Assembly: GCF_024753215.1 (NCBI RefSeq)
Contig: NZ_JANUGV010000001.1
Coordinates: 992,001-1,056,000 of the forward strand
Direction: 5' to 3'
Origin: Massilia solisilvae
Lineage (GTDB): Bacteria; Pseudomonadota; Gammaproteobacteria; Burkholderiales; Burkholderiaceae_D
DNA: 64,000 bases
The notes beneath the pieces were generated by a model that had not been told where the DNA came from, did no database searches, and worked only from the letters and a program-made list of their open reading frames with translations. This document shows positions 37,492-45,305 of this stretch, one piece after another. Within the stretch, counting starts at the first letter, position 1. Every line of letters starts with the position of its first letter. A program made the translations under genes and the position numbers.

Positions 37492-39000
37492 ATGGTATTG
37501 ACTCAAATGACTAACAACCTGATCCCGGTTTACGCCGAAATCTTTATGCTGGTCGCGGCCTCCGCGATCCTGCTGATCGACATGTTCCTGTCGGAGTCGA
37601 AGCGGTCGATCACCTATGTGCTGACGCTGCTTGCGCTGGCCGGTGCGGCAATCTTCTCGTTCGCCGACTATAGCAGCGGCGCGACGACCTACACGTTCAA
37701 CAACATGTTCGTGTCGGACCCGATGGCGAACCTGCTCAAGCTGTTCACCTACCTGGCCACCGGCATCACCCTGGTCTATTCGCGCCAGTACGCGACCGAC
37801 CGCGGCATGCTGTCGGGTAACCTGGGCGGCGAGTTCTATGTGTTGACCCTGTTCTCGACCCTGGGCCAAATGGTCATGATCTCGGGTAACAGCGTGCTGT
37901 CGCTGTACCTGGGCCTGGAACTGATGTCGCTGTCGCTGTACGCGATGGTGGCGATGCGCCGCGACCATGCAGTCTCGACCGAAGCGGCGATGAAGTACTT
38001 CGTGCTCGGTTCGCTGGCTTCGGGCTTCCTGCTGTATGGCATCTCGATGGTGTACGGCGCGACCGGTTCGCTGATGCTGACCGACATCACCCGCATCATC
38101 GCGACGCAAGGCGCCAACCACACCATCCTGGTGTTCGGCCTGGTGTTCATCGTGGCCGGCATGGCGTTCAAGCTGGGCGTGGTGCCGTTCCACATGTGGG
38201 TGCCGGACGTCTATCAGGGCGCACCGACCGCCGTCACGCTGCTCCTGGGCGGCGCACCGAAGCTGGCCGCGTTCGCCATGGCGCTGCGCATCCTGGTCGA
38301 AGGCCTGCCGCAGATGGCCTTCGACTGGCAGCAGATGCTGATGGCGCTGGCCGTGCTGTCGCTGGCCGTGGGCAACCTGACCGCGATCGTGCAGACCAAC
38401 ATCAAGCGCCTGCTGGCGTACTCGACCATCGCGCAGATGGGCTTCGTGCTGCTGGGCCTGCTGGCCGGCGTGGTCGGCCGCGGCGCGGACGCGAACGCCG
38501 CCAACATGGCGCCGGCTTACAGCGCAGCGATGTACTACTCGATCACCTATGTGCTGACCACCGTCGGCACCTTCGGCCTGATCATGATGCTGGCACGTTC
38601 GGGCTTCGAAGCAGAGGAACTGGCCGACTTCAAGGGCCTGTCCAAGCGCAGCCCGTGGTTTGCCGTGGTGATGACCGTGCTGATGTTCTCGCTGGCCGGC
38701 GTGCCGCCGATGATGGGCTTCATGGCCAAGTGGGCCGTGCTGCAGGCCGTGACCGCCACCGGCCAGATCTGGCTGGCTATCGTGGCCGTGCTGTTCTCGC
38801 TGATCGGCGCCTTCTACTACCTGCGCGTGGTGAAGGTGATGTGGTTCGACGAGCCGGCCGACACGGCCGCGATCGCGACCCCGTTCGACATGCGCGTGGT
38901 GCTGTCGCTCAACGGCGTGGCCGTGGTGCTGCTGGGCGTGATGCCGGGCGCGCTGCTGGGCACCTGCCTGACCGCGATCAAAGCCACCCTGGCGTCGTAA
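37492..39000 (+). CDS. nuoN: NADH-quinone oxidoreductase subunit N
   Basis: 502-residue antiporter-like subunit. [17 protein letters not shown] and [20 protein letters not shown] carry the conserved Glu and Lys. The first ATG (37492) abuts the nuoM stop; a second ATG at 37507 is equally possible since neither has a binding site. Last of the fourteen nuo genes. Confidence 0.96.
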   Translation: MVLTQMTNNLIPVYAEIFMLVAASAILLIDMFLSESKRSITYVLTLLALAGAAIFSFADYSSGATTYTFNNMFVSDPMANLLKLFTYLATGITLVYSRQYATDRGMLSGNLGGEFYVLTLFSTLGQMVMISGNSVLSLYLGLELMSLSLYAMVAMRRDHAVSTEAAMKYFVLGSLASGFLLYGISMVYGATGSLMLTDITRIIATQGANHTILVFGLVFIVAGMAFKLGVVPFHMWVPDVYQGAPTAVTLLLGGAPKLAAFAMALRILVEGLPQMAFDWQQMLMALAVLSLAVGNLTAIVQTNIKRLLAYSTIAQMGFVLLGLLAGVVGRGADANAANMAPAYSAAMYYSITYVLTTVGTFGLIMMLARSGFEAEELADFKGLSKRSPWFAVVMTVLMFSLAGVPPMMGFMAKWAVLQAVTATGQIWLAIVAVLFSLIGAFYYLRVVKVMWFDEPADTAAIATPFDMRVVLSLNGVAVVLLGVMPGALLGTCLTAIKATLAS

Positions 39001-39003
39001 GCG

Positions 39004-39318
39004 TTGGACGTTTCCCTCGCAAGCTGGTTGGTCATCGCCGTCGCCCTGGCGGCGGCCAACCTGCCATTCTTCAACGAGCGCGTGTTCGGCTTGCTGCCTT
39101 GGAAAGCCGGGCAGGGGCGCACGAAACCCTTCATCGTGCGCCTTCTCGAGTTGATTGTTTTATACTTCGTCGTCGGCCTGCTTGCGCGCGGGCTGGAATC
39201 CCGGATCGGCAACGTGTTCGTGCAGACCTGGGAGTTCTATGCGATTACCGCGTGCATGTTCGTCGTTCTGGCGTTTCCCGGGTTTGTACTGCGTTACCTG
39301 CGCAAGCGCCGCGGCTGA
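39004..39318 (+). CDS. DUF2818 membrane protein downstream of nuoN
   Basis: 104-residue protein with three predicted helices (about 5-22, 45-65 and 78-97) and the family motif NLPFFNERVFG near 20-30. DUF2818 proteins are found right after nuoN in betaproteobacteria and may be an accessory of complex I, but no function has been shown. It starts with TTG, 3 bases after the nuoN stop; no ATG or GTG gives a complete first helix. Confidence 0.85.
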   Translation: MDVSLASWLVIAVALAAANLPFFNERVFGLLPWKAGQGRTKPFIVRLLELIVLYFVVGLLARGLESRIGNVFVQTWEFYAITACMFVVLAFPGFVLRYLRKRRG

Positions 39319-39340
39319 TTTTTCCTCGTAAAGCCACCAA

Positions 39341-39442
39341 CGTCGTCCCCGCGGAGGCGGGGACCCATGCTGAGTTTGCAGTGACGCGGCGTTTGCTGCA
39401 CTCGCACACGGTCTATGGGTCCCCGCCTCCGCGGGGACGACG
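39341..39442. repeat. Palindromic repeat, family A, copy 2
   Basis: 102 bases with perfect 27-base arms (39341-39367 and 39416-39442) around a 48-base centre. Compared with copy 1, the arm reads GCGGAGGC instead of GCGCAGGC, and the change is mirrored in the other arm. It begins 22 bases after the DUF2818 stop and may help to end or stabilise the long nuo transcript. Confidence 0.85.
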
Positions 39443-39475
39443 TGTTACAGCTAGCGGGGGAGGGAAGCTGTACAG

Positions 39476-40072
39476 GTGTTCAAACGCAGCCAGCAAACCA
39501 CTCCCAGCATGGACCACCTCAAAGAAACCCGCCTCGACGGCGAAACCGCGTTTGACGGCAAATTCCTCAAGGTCGAGCGCGACCGTATCCGGCTGCCTGA
39601 CGGCGCCATCACCCACCGCGAGTTCATCCGCCATCCCGGCGCGGTGGTGATCCTGCCGCTGCTGCCGGACGGGCGCATCCTGCTCGAGCGCCAGTTCCGC
39701 TACCCCAACGACCGCGTGTTCGTCGAATTCCCGGCCGGGAAGATCGACCCCGGCGAAGACCACCTGGCTTGCGCCAAGCGCGAGCTGGAAGAAGAAACGG
39801 GCTACACGGCCAAAGACTGGCAGTTCGTCTGCACCATCCACAACGCCATCGCCTATTCGGACGAGCACCTGGAACTGTTCCTCGCGCGCGACCTGACCGC
39901 AGGCCAGGCCAAACTCGACGAGGGTGAGTTCCTCGAAACTTTCACCGTCACCTTGTCCGAAATGCTCGACATGGTGCGCCGCGGCGAGATCACCGATGTG
40001 AAGACCATCATCGGCACCTTCTGGCTGGAGAAGATCCTGTCTGGCAGCTGGACGCCTGCACAGGCCGGCTGA
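39476..40072 (+). CDS. NUDIX hydrolase, ADP-ribose pyrophosphatase type
   Basis: Up to 198 residues. The Nudix box GKIDPGEDHLACAKRELEEETGY (GX5EX7REUXEEXGU; about 86-108) is intact, with EFPAGKIDPGE typical of ADP-ribose pyrophosphatases that break ADP-ribose to AMP and ribose 5-phosphate. Start choice: GTG at 39476 has GGAGG 12 bases upstream; ATG at 39509 begins MDHLKETRLDGE, where most relatives begin, but has no binding site. It follows the nuo/DUF2818 genes, as in other Oxalobacteraceae. Confidence 0.9.
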   Translation: MFKRSQQTTPSMDHLKETRLDGETAFDGKFLKVERDRIRLPDGAITHREFIRHPGAVVILPLLPDGRILLERQFRYPNDRVFVEFPAGKIDPGEDHLACAKRELEEETGYTAKDWQFVCTIHNAIAYSDEHLELFLARDLTAGQAKLDEGEFLETFTVTLSEMLDMVRRGEITDVKTIIGTFWLEKILSGSWTPAQAG

Positions 40073-40111
40073 GGCGTTGCGCACAGCGCGCATAGCAGTC
40101 CTTTCTTGCGC

Positions 40112-40147
40112 ACGGGATGCGCCACCTCAAGCCGCATCCCGATCTTT
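40112..40147 (+). terminator. Possible terminator after the NUDIX gene
   Basis: Stem CGGGATGCG (40112-40120) pairs perfectly with CGCATCCCG (40132-40140) around an 11-base loop and is followed by ATCTTTT. The T-run is short. Confidence 0.5.
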
Positions 40148-40272
40148 TGCCGAAAGTGGAATCAGGTGGTCCCGCGCGCGGCCGCCGGCGACGGGCTGCG
40201 CGCCCTGAGCAAAGATGGCCAAGGTGAGGTACAGTCTCTTATTGATTCGGCAAAAAGCACCAGACCGCCAGC

Positions 40273-40965
40273 ATGAACCAGCCAGCTCCCCGTTACTTCG
40301 CCCTTGTGCCTGCCGCCGGTGTCGGCGCGCGCATGGGCGCCGCTTCTCCCAAGCAGTACCTGCCCATCGGCGGCAAGCCGATGCTGCGCCATACGCTCGA
40401 CGCTTTCCGCTCGAGCCCGCTCATCGCGCACACCTTCGTGGTGGTCAGCGTGGACGATCCGGTCATCGACACCGTCGTGCCGCCGGATGGGGTAACCGTG
40501 CTGCGCTGCGGCGGCGCCTCGCGCCTGGAATCGGTGCGCAACGGGATGTGGGCGCTGGAAAACCAGCTGCACGCGGGCGACTGGGTGCTGGTGCACGATG
40601 CCGCGCGCCCCGGCCTGAATGCCGAACTGATCGAAAAGCTGATCCGGGAAACCGGCGAGCATCCGGTCGGTGGCCTGCTTGCGCTGCCGGTGGTGGACAC
40701 CGTCAAGCGCGCCATCAACGACGAGGTCGCGACGCTGTCGCGCGACGGCCTGTGGCTGGCCCAGACCCCGCAGATGTTCCGTTTCCGCCTGCTGGCCGAC
40801 GCGCTCGAAGCCGCGACCGACCCAAGCACCATTACCGATGATGCCAGTGCGGTTGAAGCCCTTGGCCTCGCCCCCAAACTGGTGGAAGGACATCCCAGGA
40901 ATTTGAAAGTGACGCTGCCCTCGGACATCAAGATTGCCGAGATGTACCTGGCGGCGGCGCCTTAA
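40273..40965 (+). CDS. ispD: 2-C-methyl-D-erythritol 4-phosphate cytidylyltransferase
   Basis: 230 residues. It makes CDP-methylerythritol in the MEP isoprenoid pathway. The nucleotide-binding N-terminus is [27 protein letters not shown] (GxGxRMG, with PKQY), then [11 protein letters not shown] and [11 protein letters not shown] near the end. ispF follows by 19 bases, the common ispD-ispF pair. Confidence 0.97.
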   Translation: MNQPAPRYFALVPAAGVGARMGAASPKQYLPIGGKPMLRHTLDAFRSSPLIAHTFVVVSVDDPVIDTVVPPDGVTVLRCGGASRLESVRNGMWALENQLHAGDWVLVHDAARPGLNAELIEKLIRETGEHPVGGLLALPVVDTVKRAINDEVATLSRDGLWLAQTPQMFRFRLLADALEAATDPSTITDDASAVEALGLAPKLVEGHPRNLKVTLPSDIKIAEMYLAAAP

Positions 40966-40984
40966 CCCAAGACAGACACGAATC

Positions 40985-41494
40985 ATGGCACTTGCATCCT
41001 ACAACCCAACCCCGCCGTTTCGCATCGGCACCGGCTACGACTGCCACGCCCTGGTCGAGGGCCGCAAACTGATCGTCGGCGGTGTGACCATTCCGCACCG
41101 GCTCGGCCTGATGGGCCACTCCGACGCCGACGTGCTGCTGCATGCGATCATCGATGCGCTGCTGGGCGCGGCCGCGCTGGGCGACATCGGCAAGCATTTT
41201 CCCGACACCGACCCGATGTTCGCCGGCGCCGATTCGCGCACCTTGCTGCGCGAGGTGGCCAGCCGCGTGCTCAATACCGGCTACACGATCGGCAACATCG
41301 ACGCCACCATCATTGCCCAGGCTCCCAAGATGGCGCCGCACATCCCGCACATGGTCTCGCGCATCGCCGAGGACGTGGGCGTGTCGCCGCAGCAGGTCAA
41401 CATCAAGGCCAAGACCAACGAAAAGTTGGGCTACCTGGGACGCGAGGAGGGCATGGCGGCCGAGGCGGTGGCCATGCTGATCCGCGCGGCTTGA
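40985..41494 (+). CDS. ispF: 2-C-methyl-D-erythritol 2,4-cyclodiphosphate synthase
   Basis: 169 residues, catalysing the cyclisation step after IspD and IspE. The zinc ligands are Asp19-Cys-His21 in GTGYDCHAL and the His in [12 protein letters not shown] region; [11 protein letters not shown] is present. The ATG at 40985 is preferred over upstream in-frame codons because it gives the standard N-terminus. Confidence 0.97.
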   Translation: MALASYNPTPPFRIGTGYDCHALVEGRKLIVGGVTIPHRLGLMGHSDADVLLHAIIDALLGAAALGDIGKHFPDTDPMFAGADSRTLLREVASRVLNTGYTIGNIDATIIAQAPKMAPHIPHMVSRIAEDVGVSPQQVNIKAKTNEKLGYLGREEGMAAEAVAMLIRAA

Positions 41495-41512
41495 TCTGCA
41501 CTATCCGCACCA

Positions 41513-41620
41513 CGTCGTTCCCGCGCAGGCGGGAACCCATGCTGAATATGCGCTAACGTAGCACGGCAGAGTGCCTTGGCAGCTTGCTCAGCATGGGTCC
41601 CGGCCTGCGCGGGGACGACG
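41513..41620. repeat. Palindromic repeat, family A, copy 3
   Basis: 108 bases; arms 41513-41539 and 41594-41620 match those of copies 1 and 2 but are imperfect, with GTTCCCGC in one arm and GTCCCGGC in the other. It contains a GCTGAATATG / CAGCATGGG extension shared with the other copies. Confidence 0.8.
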
Positions 41621-41647
41621 TGCGTGTATTGGCACAGGAAACCCTTG

Positions 41648-42880
41648 ATGAGTGACCACAACGAGATGAGTTCGCGCGCCGCGTGGCTCCTGATCCTTTC
41701 CGCCAGCGCGATCCTGATGATCACCATGGCCGCGCGCCTGACGACCGGCCTGTTCCTCTCGCCGATCAACACTGCCACCGGCCTTGGCATCGGCGCGATC
41801 AGCTTTGCGATGGCGATCGGCCAGTTCATGTGGGGCGCATCGCAGCCGGTGTTTGGCGCGGTGGCCGACAAGTACGGCTCGGCGCGCGTGATCGTGGTCG
41901 GCGCGGTGCTGCTGGCCGCGGGTCTGGCGGCCACGCCTTTCGTCAGCTCGCAGTGGGGGCTGATGGTCACGCTCGGCATCCTGTCCGCCTCCGGCGCCGG
42001 CGCCGGCAGCTTTTCGATCCTGATCGGCGCCACCGCCCAGCGCCTGCCGGCTGCGCGCCGGCCGTTCGCGTCGGGCTTCATCAACGCCGGCGGCTCGTTC
42101 GGCCAGTTCGTGTTCTCGCCTCTGCTGCAGGCGATCATCAACGCCGCCGGCTGGGTGCAGGCGATGCTGTTCATGGCCGTGTCCACGCTGCTCACCATTC
42201 CGCTGGCCTGGCCGATGCGCGGCAAACCGCCGGCGCACGCCACCACCGGCTCCGGCGGCATCACGCTCACCGAACAGCTGCGCCAGGCGCTGCGCGACCC
42301 CAGCTACCTGTGCCTGCACGCGGGTTTCTTCACCTGCGGCTTTCATATCGCCTTCCTGGTCACGCACCTGCCGGGCGAGGTGTCGCTGTGCGGCCTTCCC
42401 GCCGGCGTGGCCGGCACCACGCTGGGACTGATTGGCCTGTTCAACATCGCCGGCAGCCTGGGTGCCGGTGCGCTGGCCGCGCGCTACCGCATGAAGTGGC
42501 TGCTGGTGGCCATGTACGGCAGCCGCGCCGCGATCATCGCGCTGTACCTGCTGGCGCCCAAGACGGCGCTCACCTTCTACCTGTTCGCCGCCGCGCTGGG
42601 CACCACCTGGCTTGCCACCGTGCCGCCCACCGCGGGCCTGGTGGCCAAGCTGTTCGGCATGCGCTACCTGTCCACGCTGTTCGGGCTCACGCTGCTGTCG
42701 CACCAGATCGGCGGCTTCTTCGGCGCCTGGCTGGGCGGACTGTCGATTGTGCACTTCGGCGACTACCGCTGGATGTGGTACGCGGACATCGTACTGGCGC
42801 TCGGCGCGGCGCTGGTCAACCTGCCGATCCGCGAGGCGCCGGTGGCGCGGGCGCAGGCACTGCCAGCGGCAAAGGCCTGA
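41648..42880 (+). CDS. MFS transporter
   Basis: 410 residues with twelve predicted transmembrane helices and a central loop near residue 200. The loop after helix 2 reads VADKYGSARVIVVG, the MFS A-motif region (G-x-x-x-D-x). The N-terminal half (GAGSFSILIGATAQRLPAARR) resembles the monocarboxylate/oxalate-formate branch. The substrate cannot be told from sequence. The start at 41648 is preferred because it puts a short polar tail before helix 1. Confidence 0.85.
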   Translation: MSDHNEMSSRAAWLLILSASAILMITMAARLTTGLFLSPINTATGLGIGAISFAMAIGQFMWGASQPVFGAVADKYGSARVIVVGAVLLAAGLAATPFVSSQWGLMVTLGILSASGAGAGSFSILIGATAQRLPAARRPFASGFINAGGSFGQFVFSPLLQAIINAAGWVQAMLFMAVSTLLTIPLAWPMRGKPPAHATTGSGGITLTEQLRQALRDPSYLCLHAGFFTCGFHIAFLVTHLPGEVSLCGLPAGVAGTTLGLIGLFNIAGSLGAGALAARYRMKWLLVAMYGSRAAIIALYLLAPKTALTFYLFAAALGTTWLATVPPTAGLVAKLFGMRYLSTLFGLTLLSHQIGGFFGAWLGGLSIVHFGDYRWMWYADIVLALGAALVNLPIREAPVARAQALPAAKA

Positions 42881-42881
42881 C

Positions 42882-43190
42882 ATGGCGCGCGATACCTGGG
42901 CCTACCGCGAGGTGGCGGTGGAATCGGTGTCCAACCCGGTGACCGGCGTCCTCGAGATCCATCCGATGGCAGGGCAGGCCTTTGCGCCGACGCTGAGCGT
43001 GCACTGCGCGCGCAAACTCACCGACCCGACGCTGTACCCGCCCGGCACCTGCTTCCTGCTGTCGGCCAAGCTCACCGACCGGCTTGGCGGCGAGCCCTAC
43101 CTGTACGCCTGGCACGGCGACCCGGTGGTGGTGCTGAGTCGAGCGCAGGCAAAGAAATTCCTGGCCGAGTATCGTCGCATTCGCATCTGA
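42882..43190 (+). CDS. Conserved hypothetical protein, 102 residues
   Basis: Starts 2 bases after the MFS gene stop on the same strand and is probably cotranscribed. It is soluble and mostly beta in character (VEVSN-, VLEIHPMAG, LYPPGTCFLLSAKLTD, YLYAWHGDPVVVLS) and ends in a basic AKKFLAEYRRIRI helix. No signal peptide or known motif is visible and I do not recognise its family. Codon use matches neighbouring genes, which supports it being real. Confidence 0.7.
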   Translation: MARDTWAYREVAVESVSNPVTGVLEIHPMAGQAFAPTLSVHCARKLTDPTLYPPGTCFLLSAKLTDRLGGEPYLYAWHGDPVVVLSRAQAKKFLAEYRRIRI

Positions 43191-43213
43191 GCTTGCGCGG
43201 CCGTGTTGCTGAG

Positions 43214-43239
43214 TATATGATTCGTATATGTTTCATATA
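43214..43239. promoter_or_regulatory. Candidate operator before the ParD-like gene
   Basis: TATATGA (43214-43220) and TCATATA (43233-43239) form an inverted repeat, and a further TATATG sits at 43225-43230, 11 bases from the first. The region is much more AT-rich than its surroundings. Ribbon-helix-helix regulators bind such one-turn-spaced repeats. Confidence 0.42.
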
Positions 43240-43251
43240 TTAGAGGGCAGC

Positions 43252-43464
43252 ATGGGCATTGTGAACATCGACGACGATTTGCACGACCAAATACGCAAGG
43301 CGAGCGCGGTGTCGTGCCGCTCGATCAACGCGCAGGCTGCGTTCTGGATCAAGATCGGCATGCTGTGCGAAATGCACCCCACACTGAGTTTCAACGAGAT
43401 CGTGGCGCGCGAGCTGCGTGCCGCAGGCGTTGCGCCGCAAGCGTTGAAGGTGGCTGCGGCATGA
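43252..43464 (+). CDS. ParD-like antitoxin-type protein
   Basis: 70 residues. NIDDDLHDQIRKASAVSCRSINAQAAFWIKIG matches the ParD-like ribbon-helix-helix family (a beta strand then two helices; RSINAQ at the turn). It is not followed by a ParE-type toxin; it overlaps the methionine aminopeptidase gene by 4 bases (ATGA). An AGAGGG precedes the ATG at 43252; an in-frame codon at 43228 lies inside the repeat region. A role as a transcription regulator of the pair is inference. Confidence 0.82.
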   Translation: MGIVNIDDDLHDQIRKASAVSCRSINAQAAFWIKIGMLCEMHPTLSFNEIVARELRAAGVAPQALKVAAA

Positions 43465-44228
43465 CCAAGCGCCCGGAAGAAATCGCCCTGATGGCCGAGT
43501 CCGGCAAGCTGCTGGCCCAGGTGTTTGCCTATCTGGACGGGCTGGACCTGGTCGGCATGACGACCATGCAGGTGAACGACCTGGTGGACGCCTACATCGT
43601 CAACACGCTCCAGTCGCGGCCGGCAAGCAAGGGCCAGTATGGTTTTGCGTATGCGCTGAACTCGTCCCGCAACAACGTGGTGTGCCACGGCGTGCCCTCG
43701 GCGACCGAGTTCCTGCAAAGCGGGGACATCGTCAATTTCGATATCACGCTGGAAAAAAACGGCTATATCGCCGATTCCAGCAAAACCTATCTCGTCGGCG
43801 AGGTGTCGGCACAGGCCAAGCGGCTGGTGCAGGTGACCTACGAAGCCATGTGGAAGGGCATCAGGGCGGTCCGCCCCGGCGCCAGGCTGGGCGACGTCGG
43901 CTACGCGATCGAGCAGCACGCGCGCAAGAACGGCTACACGGTGGTCAGGGAATACTGTGGTCACGGCATTGGCCGCGAAATGCACGAGCCGCCCGAGGTG
44001 CTGCACTGGGGCAGGCCGAAGACCGGCGTGGTGCTGCGTGAGGGCATGGTGTTCACCATCGAGCCGATGATCAACCAGGGGCGGGCCGATGTTGAAACCC
44101 AGGACGATGGCTGGGCCGTCGTCACCTGCGACGGGCGGCTGTCCGCGCAGTTCGAGCACACCGTGGCCGTGACCAACAACGGCGTGCGGGTGCTGACCTT
44201 GCGCGCCGGCGAGAAGATGCCCAACTGA
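43461..44228 (+). CDS. map: Type I methionine aminopeptidase
   Basis: 255 residues, removing the N-terminal Met from new proteins. All metal and substrate residues are present: His76, Asp94, Asp105, His168, Glu201 and Glu232, in VVCHG, VNFDIT, GYIADSS, YCGHGIGR, FTIEPM and QFEHT. Length and spacing match E. coli MetAP. It lies next to a ParD-like gene rather than near rpsB, so it is probably a second, non-housekeeping copy; that cannot be checked from this window. Confidence 0.95.
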   Translation: MTKRPEEIALMAESGKLLAQVFAYLDGLDLVGMTTMQVNDLVDAYIVNTLQSRPASKGQYGFAYALNSSRNNVVCHGVPSATEFLQSGDIVNFDITLEKNGYIADSSKTYLVGEVSAQAKRLVQVTYEAMWKGIRAVRPGARLGDVGYAIEQHARKNGYTVVREYCGHGIGREMHEPPEVLHWGRPKTGVVLREGMVFTIEPMINQGRADVETQDDGWAVVTCDGRLSAQFEHTVAVTNNGVRVLTLRAGEKMPN

Positions 44229-44280
44229 GCTGGTGCTTGCGGCGCCGTGCACCGCATCGGATGCGGGCGCGGTGATGCAA

Positions 44281-44295
44281 AAATGGTTACCATTT
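44281..44295. promoter_or_regulatory. 15-base palindrome before the FMN reductase gene
   Basis: AAATGGT-T-ACCATTT is a perfect inverted repeat with one central base, ending 34 bases before the ATG. This looks like an operator for a dimeric regulator. No regulator gene lies in the neighbourhood. Confidence 0.45.
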
Positions 44296-44329
44296 GGTCT
44301 TCCAAGGCTTGACCTGCAGGAGGAAGCAA

Positions 44330-44884
44330 ATGGCAACGAGAAAAATCGCCGTACTGGTCGGCAGCCTGCGCAAGGAGTCGTACACGCGCAAGGTGGCCAA
44401 GACCCTGATGCTGCTGGCGCCGCCGGCGCTGGAGATGGAGATCGTCGAGATCGGCCAGCTCCAGCTGTACAACCAGGACCTCGACACCGATGCGCCGCCG
44501 GCAGCATGGACCGAATTTCGCACCCGCATTCGCGAGGCCGACGGGATCCTGTTCTGCACGCCCGAGTACAACCGCTCGATTCCAGCGGCGCTCAAGAACG
44601 CGGTGGACGTCGCGTCGCGGCCGTACGGGCAGTCGGCCTGGAACGGCAAGCCGTGTGGCGTCGTGAGTGTGTCGCCGGGCGCGATCGGCGGCTTCGGCGC
44701 CAACCACCACCTGCGCCAGTGCCTGCCTTTCCTGAACATGCCGTGCATGCCCGCGCCGGAAGCCTACGTGGGCGGCATCGCCGGCAAGGTCGACGCCGAG
44801 CACGTGAGCGACGAGTCCACGCGCAAGTTCCTGCAGTCTTTCGTGGACGCCTTCGCACCATGGGTGGAGCGCCATGCGGACTGA
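44330..44884 (+). CDS. NAD(P)H-dependent FMN reductase (ChrR/KefF-like)
   Basis: 184-residue flavodoxin-fold enzyme. FMN-binding signatures are GSLRKESYTR at 11-20 and [20 protein letters not shown] starting at 77. Relatives reduce quinones, chromate or azo dyes using NAD(P)H. A strong site, AGGAGGA, precedes the ATG at 44330. The gene overlaps the glyoxalase-fold gene by 11 bases. Confidence 0.92.
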   Translation: MATRKIAVLVGSLRKESYTRKVAKTLMLLAPPALEMEIVEIGQLQLYNQDLDTDAPPAAWTEFRTRIREADGILFCTPEYNRSIPAALKNAVDVASRPYGQSAWNGKPCGVVSVSPGAIGGFGANHHLRQCLPFLNMPCMPAPEAYVGGIAGKVDAEHVSDESTRKFLQSFVDAFAPWVERHAD

Positions 44885-45305
44885 CGCCAACGCCACCCAC
44901 GCCATCGGCATTCGCCACATCGACCACATCGTGCTGCGCGTGCGCGACCTGGACGCCATGATCGGCTTTTATGGCAAGGTGCTCGGCTGCGCGGTCGAGC
45001 GGCGCCAGGACGAGATCGGCTTGGTGCAGCTGCGCGCCGGCAGCTCATTGATTGACCTGGTGCCGGTGGACGGCAAGCTGGGCAAGGCGGGCGGCGCCGC
45101 GCCCGGCGCCGAGGGCCGCAACCTCGATCATTTCTGCTTGCGGGTCGAGCCGTTCGACGAGGCGGCGATCCGCGCGCACCTGGCGGCATGCGGGGTGCAA
45201 GCCGGCCCCACCGAGAGCCGCTACGGCGCCGAGGGCGAGGGACCGTCGATTTACCTGCAGGACCCGGAGGGCAATACCATCGAGCTCAAGGGCCCGAGGG
45301 CATGA
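44874..45305 (+). CDS. VOC-family (glyoxalase-fold) protein
   Basis: 143 residues with two beta-alpha-beta-beta-beta modules. Likely metal ligands are the His in HIDHIVLRV, an acidic residue in SLIDLV, His in NLDHFCLRV and Glu in GNTIELKG. This pattern fits glyoxalase I-like or dioxygenase-like VOC enzymes; the substrate is unknown. It overlaps both neighbours (11 bases and 4 bases), so the three genes are translationally coupled. Confidence 0.88.
   Translation: MRTDANATHAIGIRHIDHIVLRVRDLDAMIGFYGKVLGCAVERRQDEIGLVQLRAGSSLIDLVPVDGKLGKAGGAAPGAEGRNLDHFCLRVEPFDEAAIRAHLAACGVQAGPTESRYGAEGEGPSIYLQDPEGNTIELKGPRA

Noticed and set aside
33911-38193. Long minus-strand open frames (700 and 760 codons) across nuoL-nuoN
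   Set aside because: They are antisense to well-identified complex I genes and give low-complexity His/Glu/Arg proteins.
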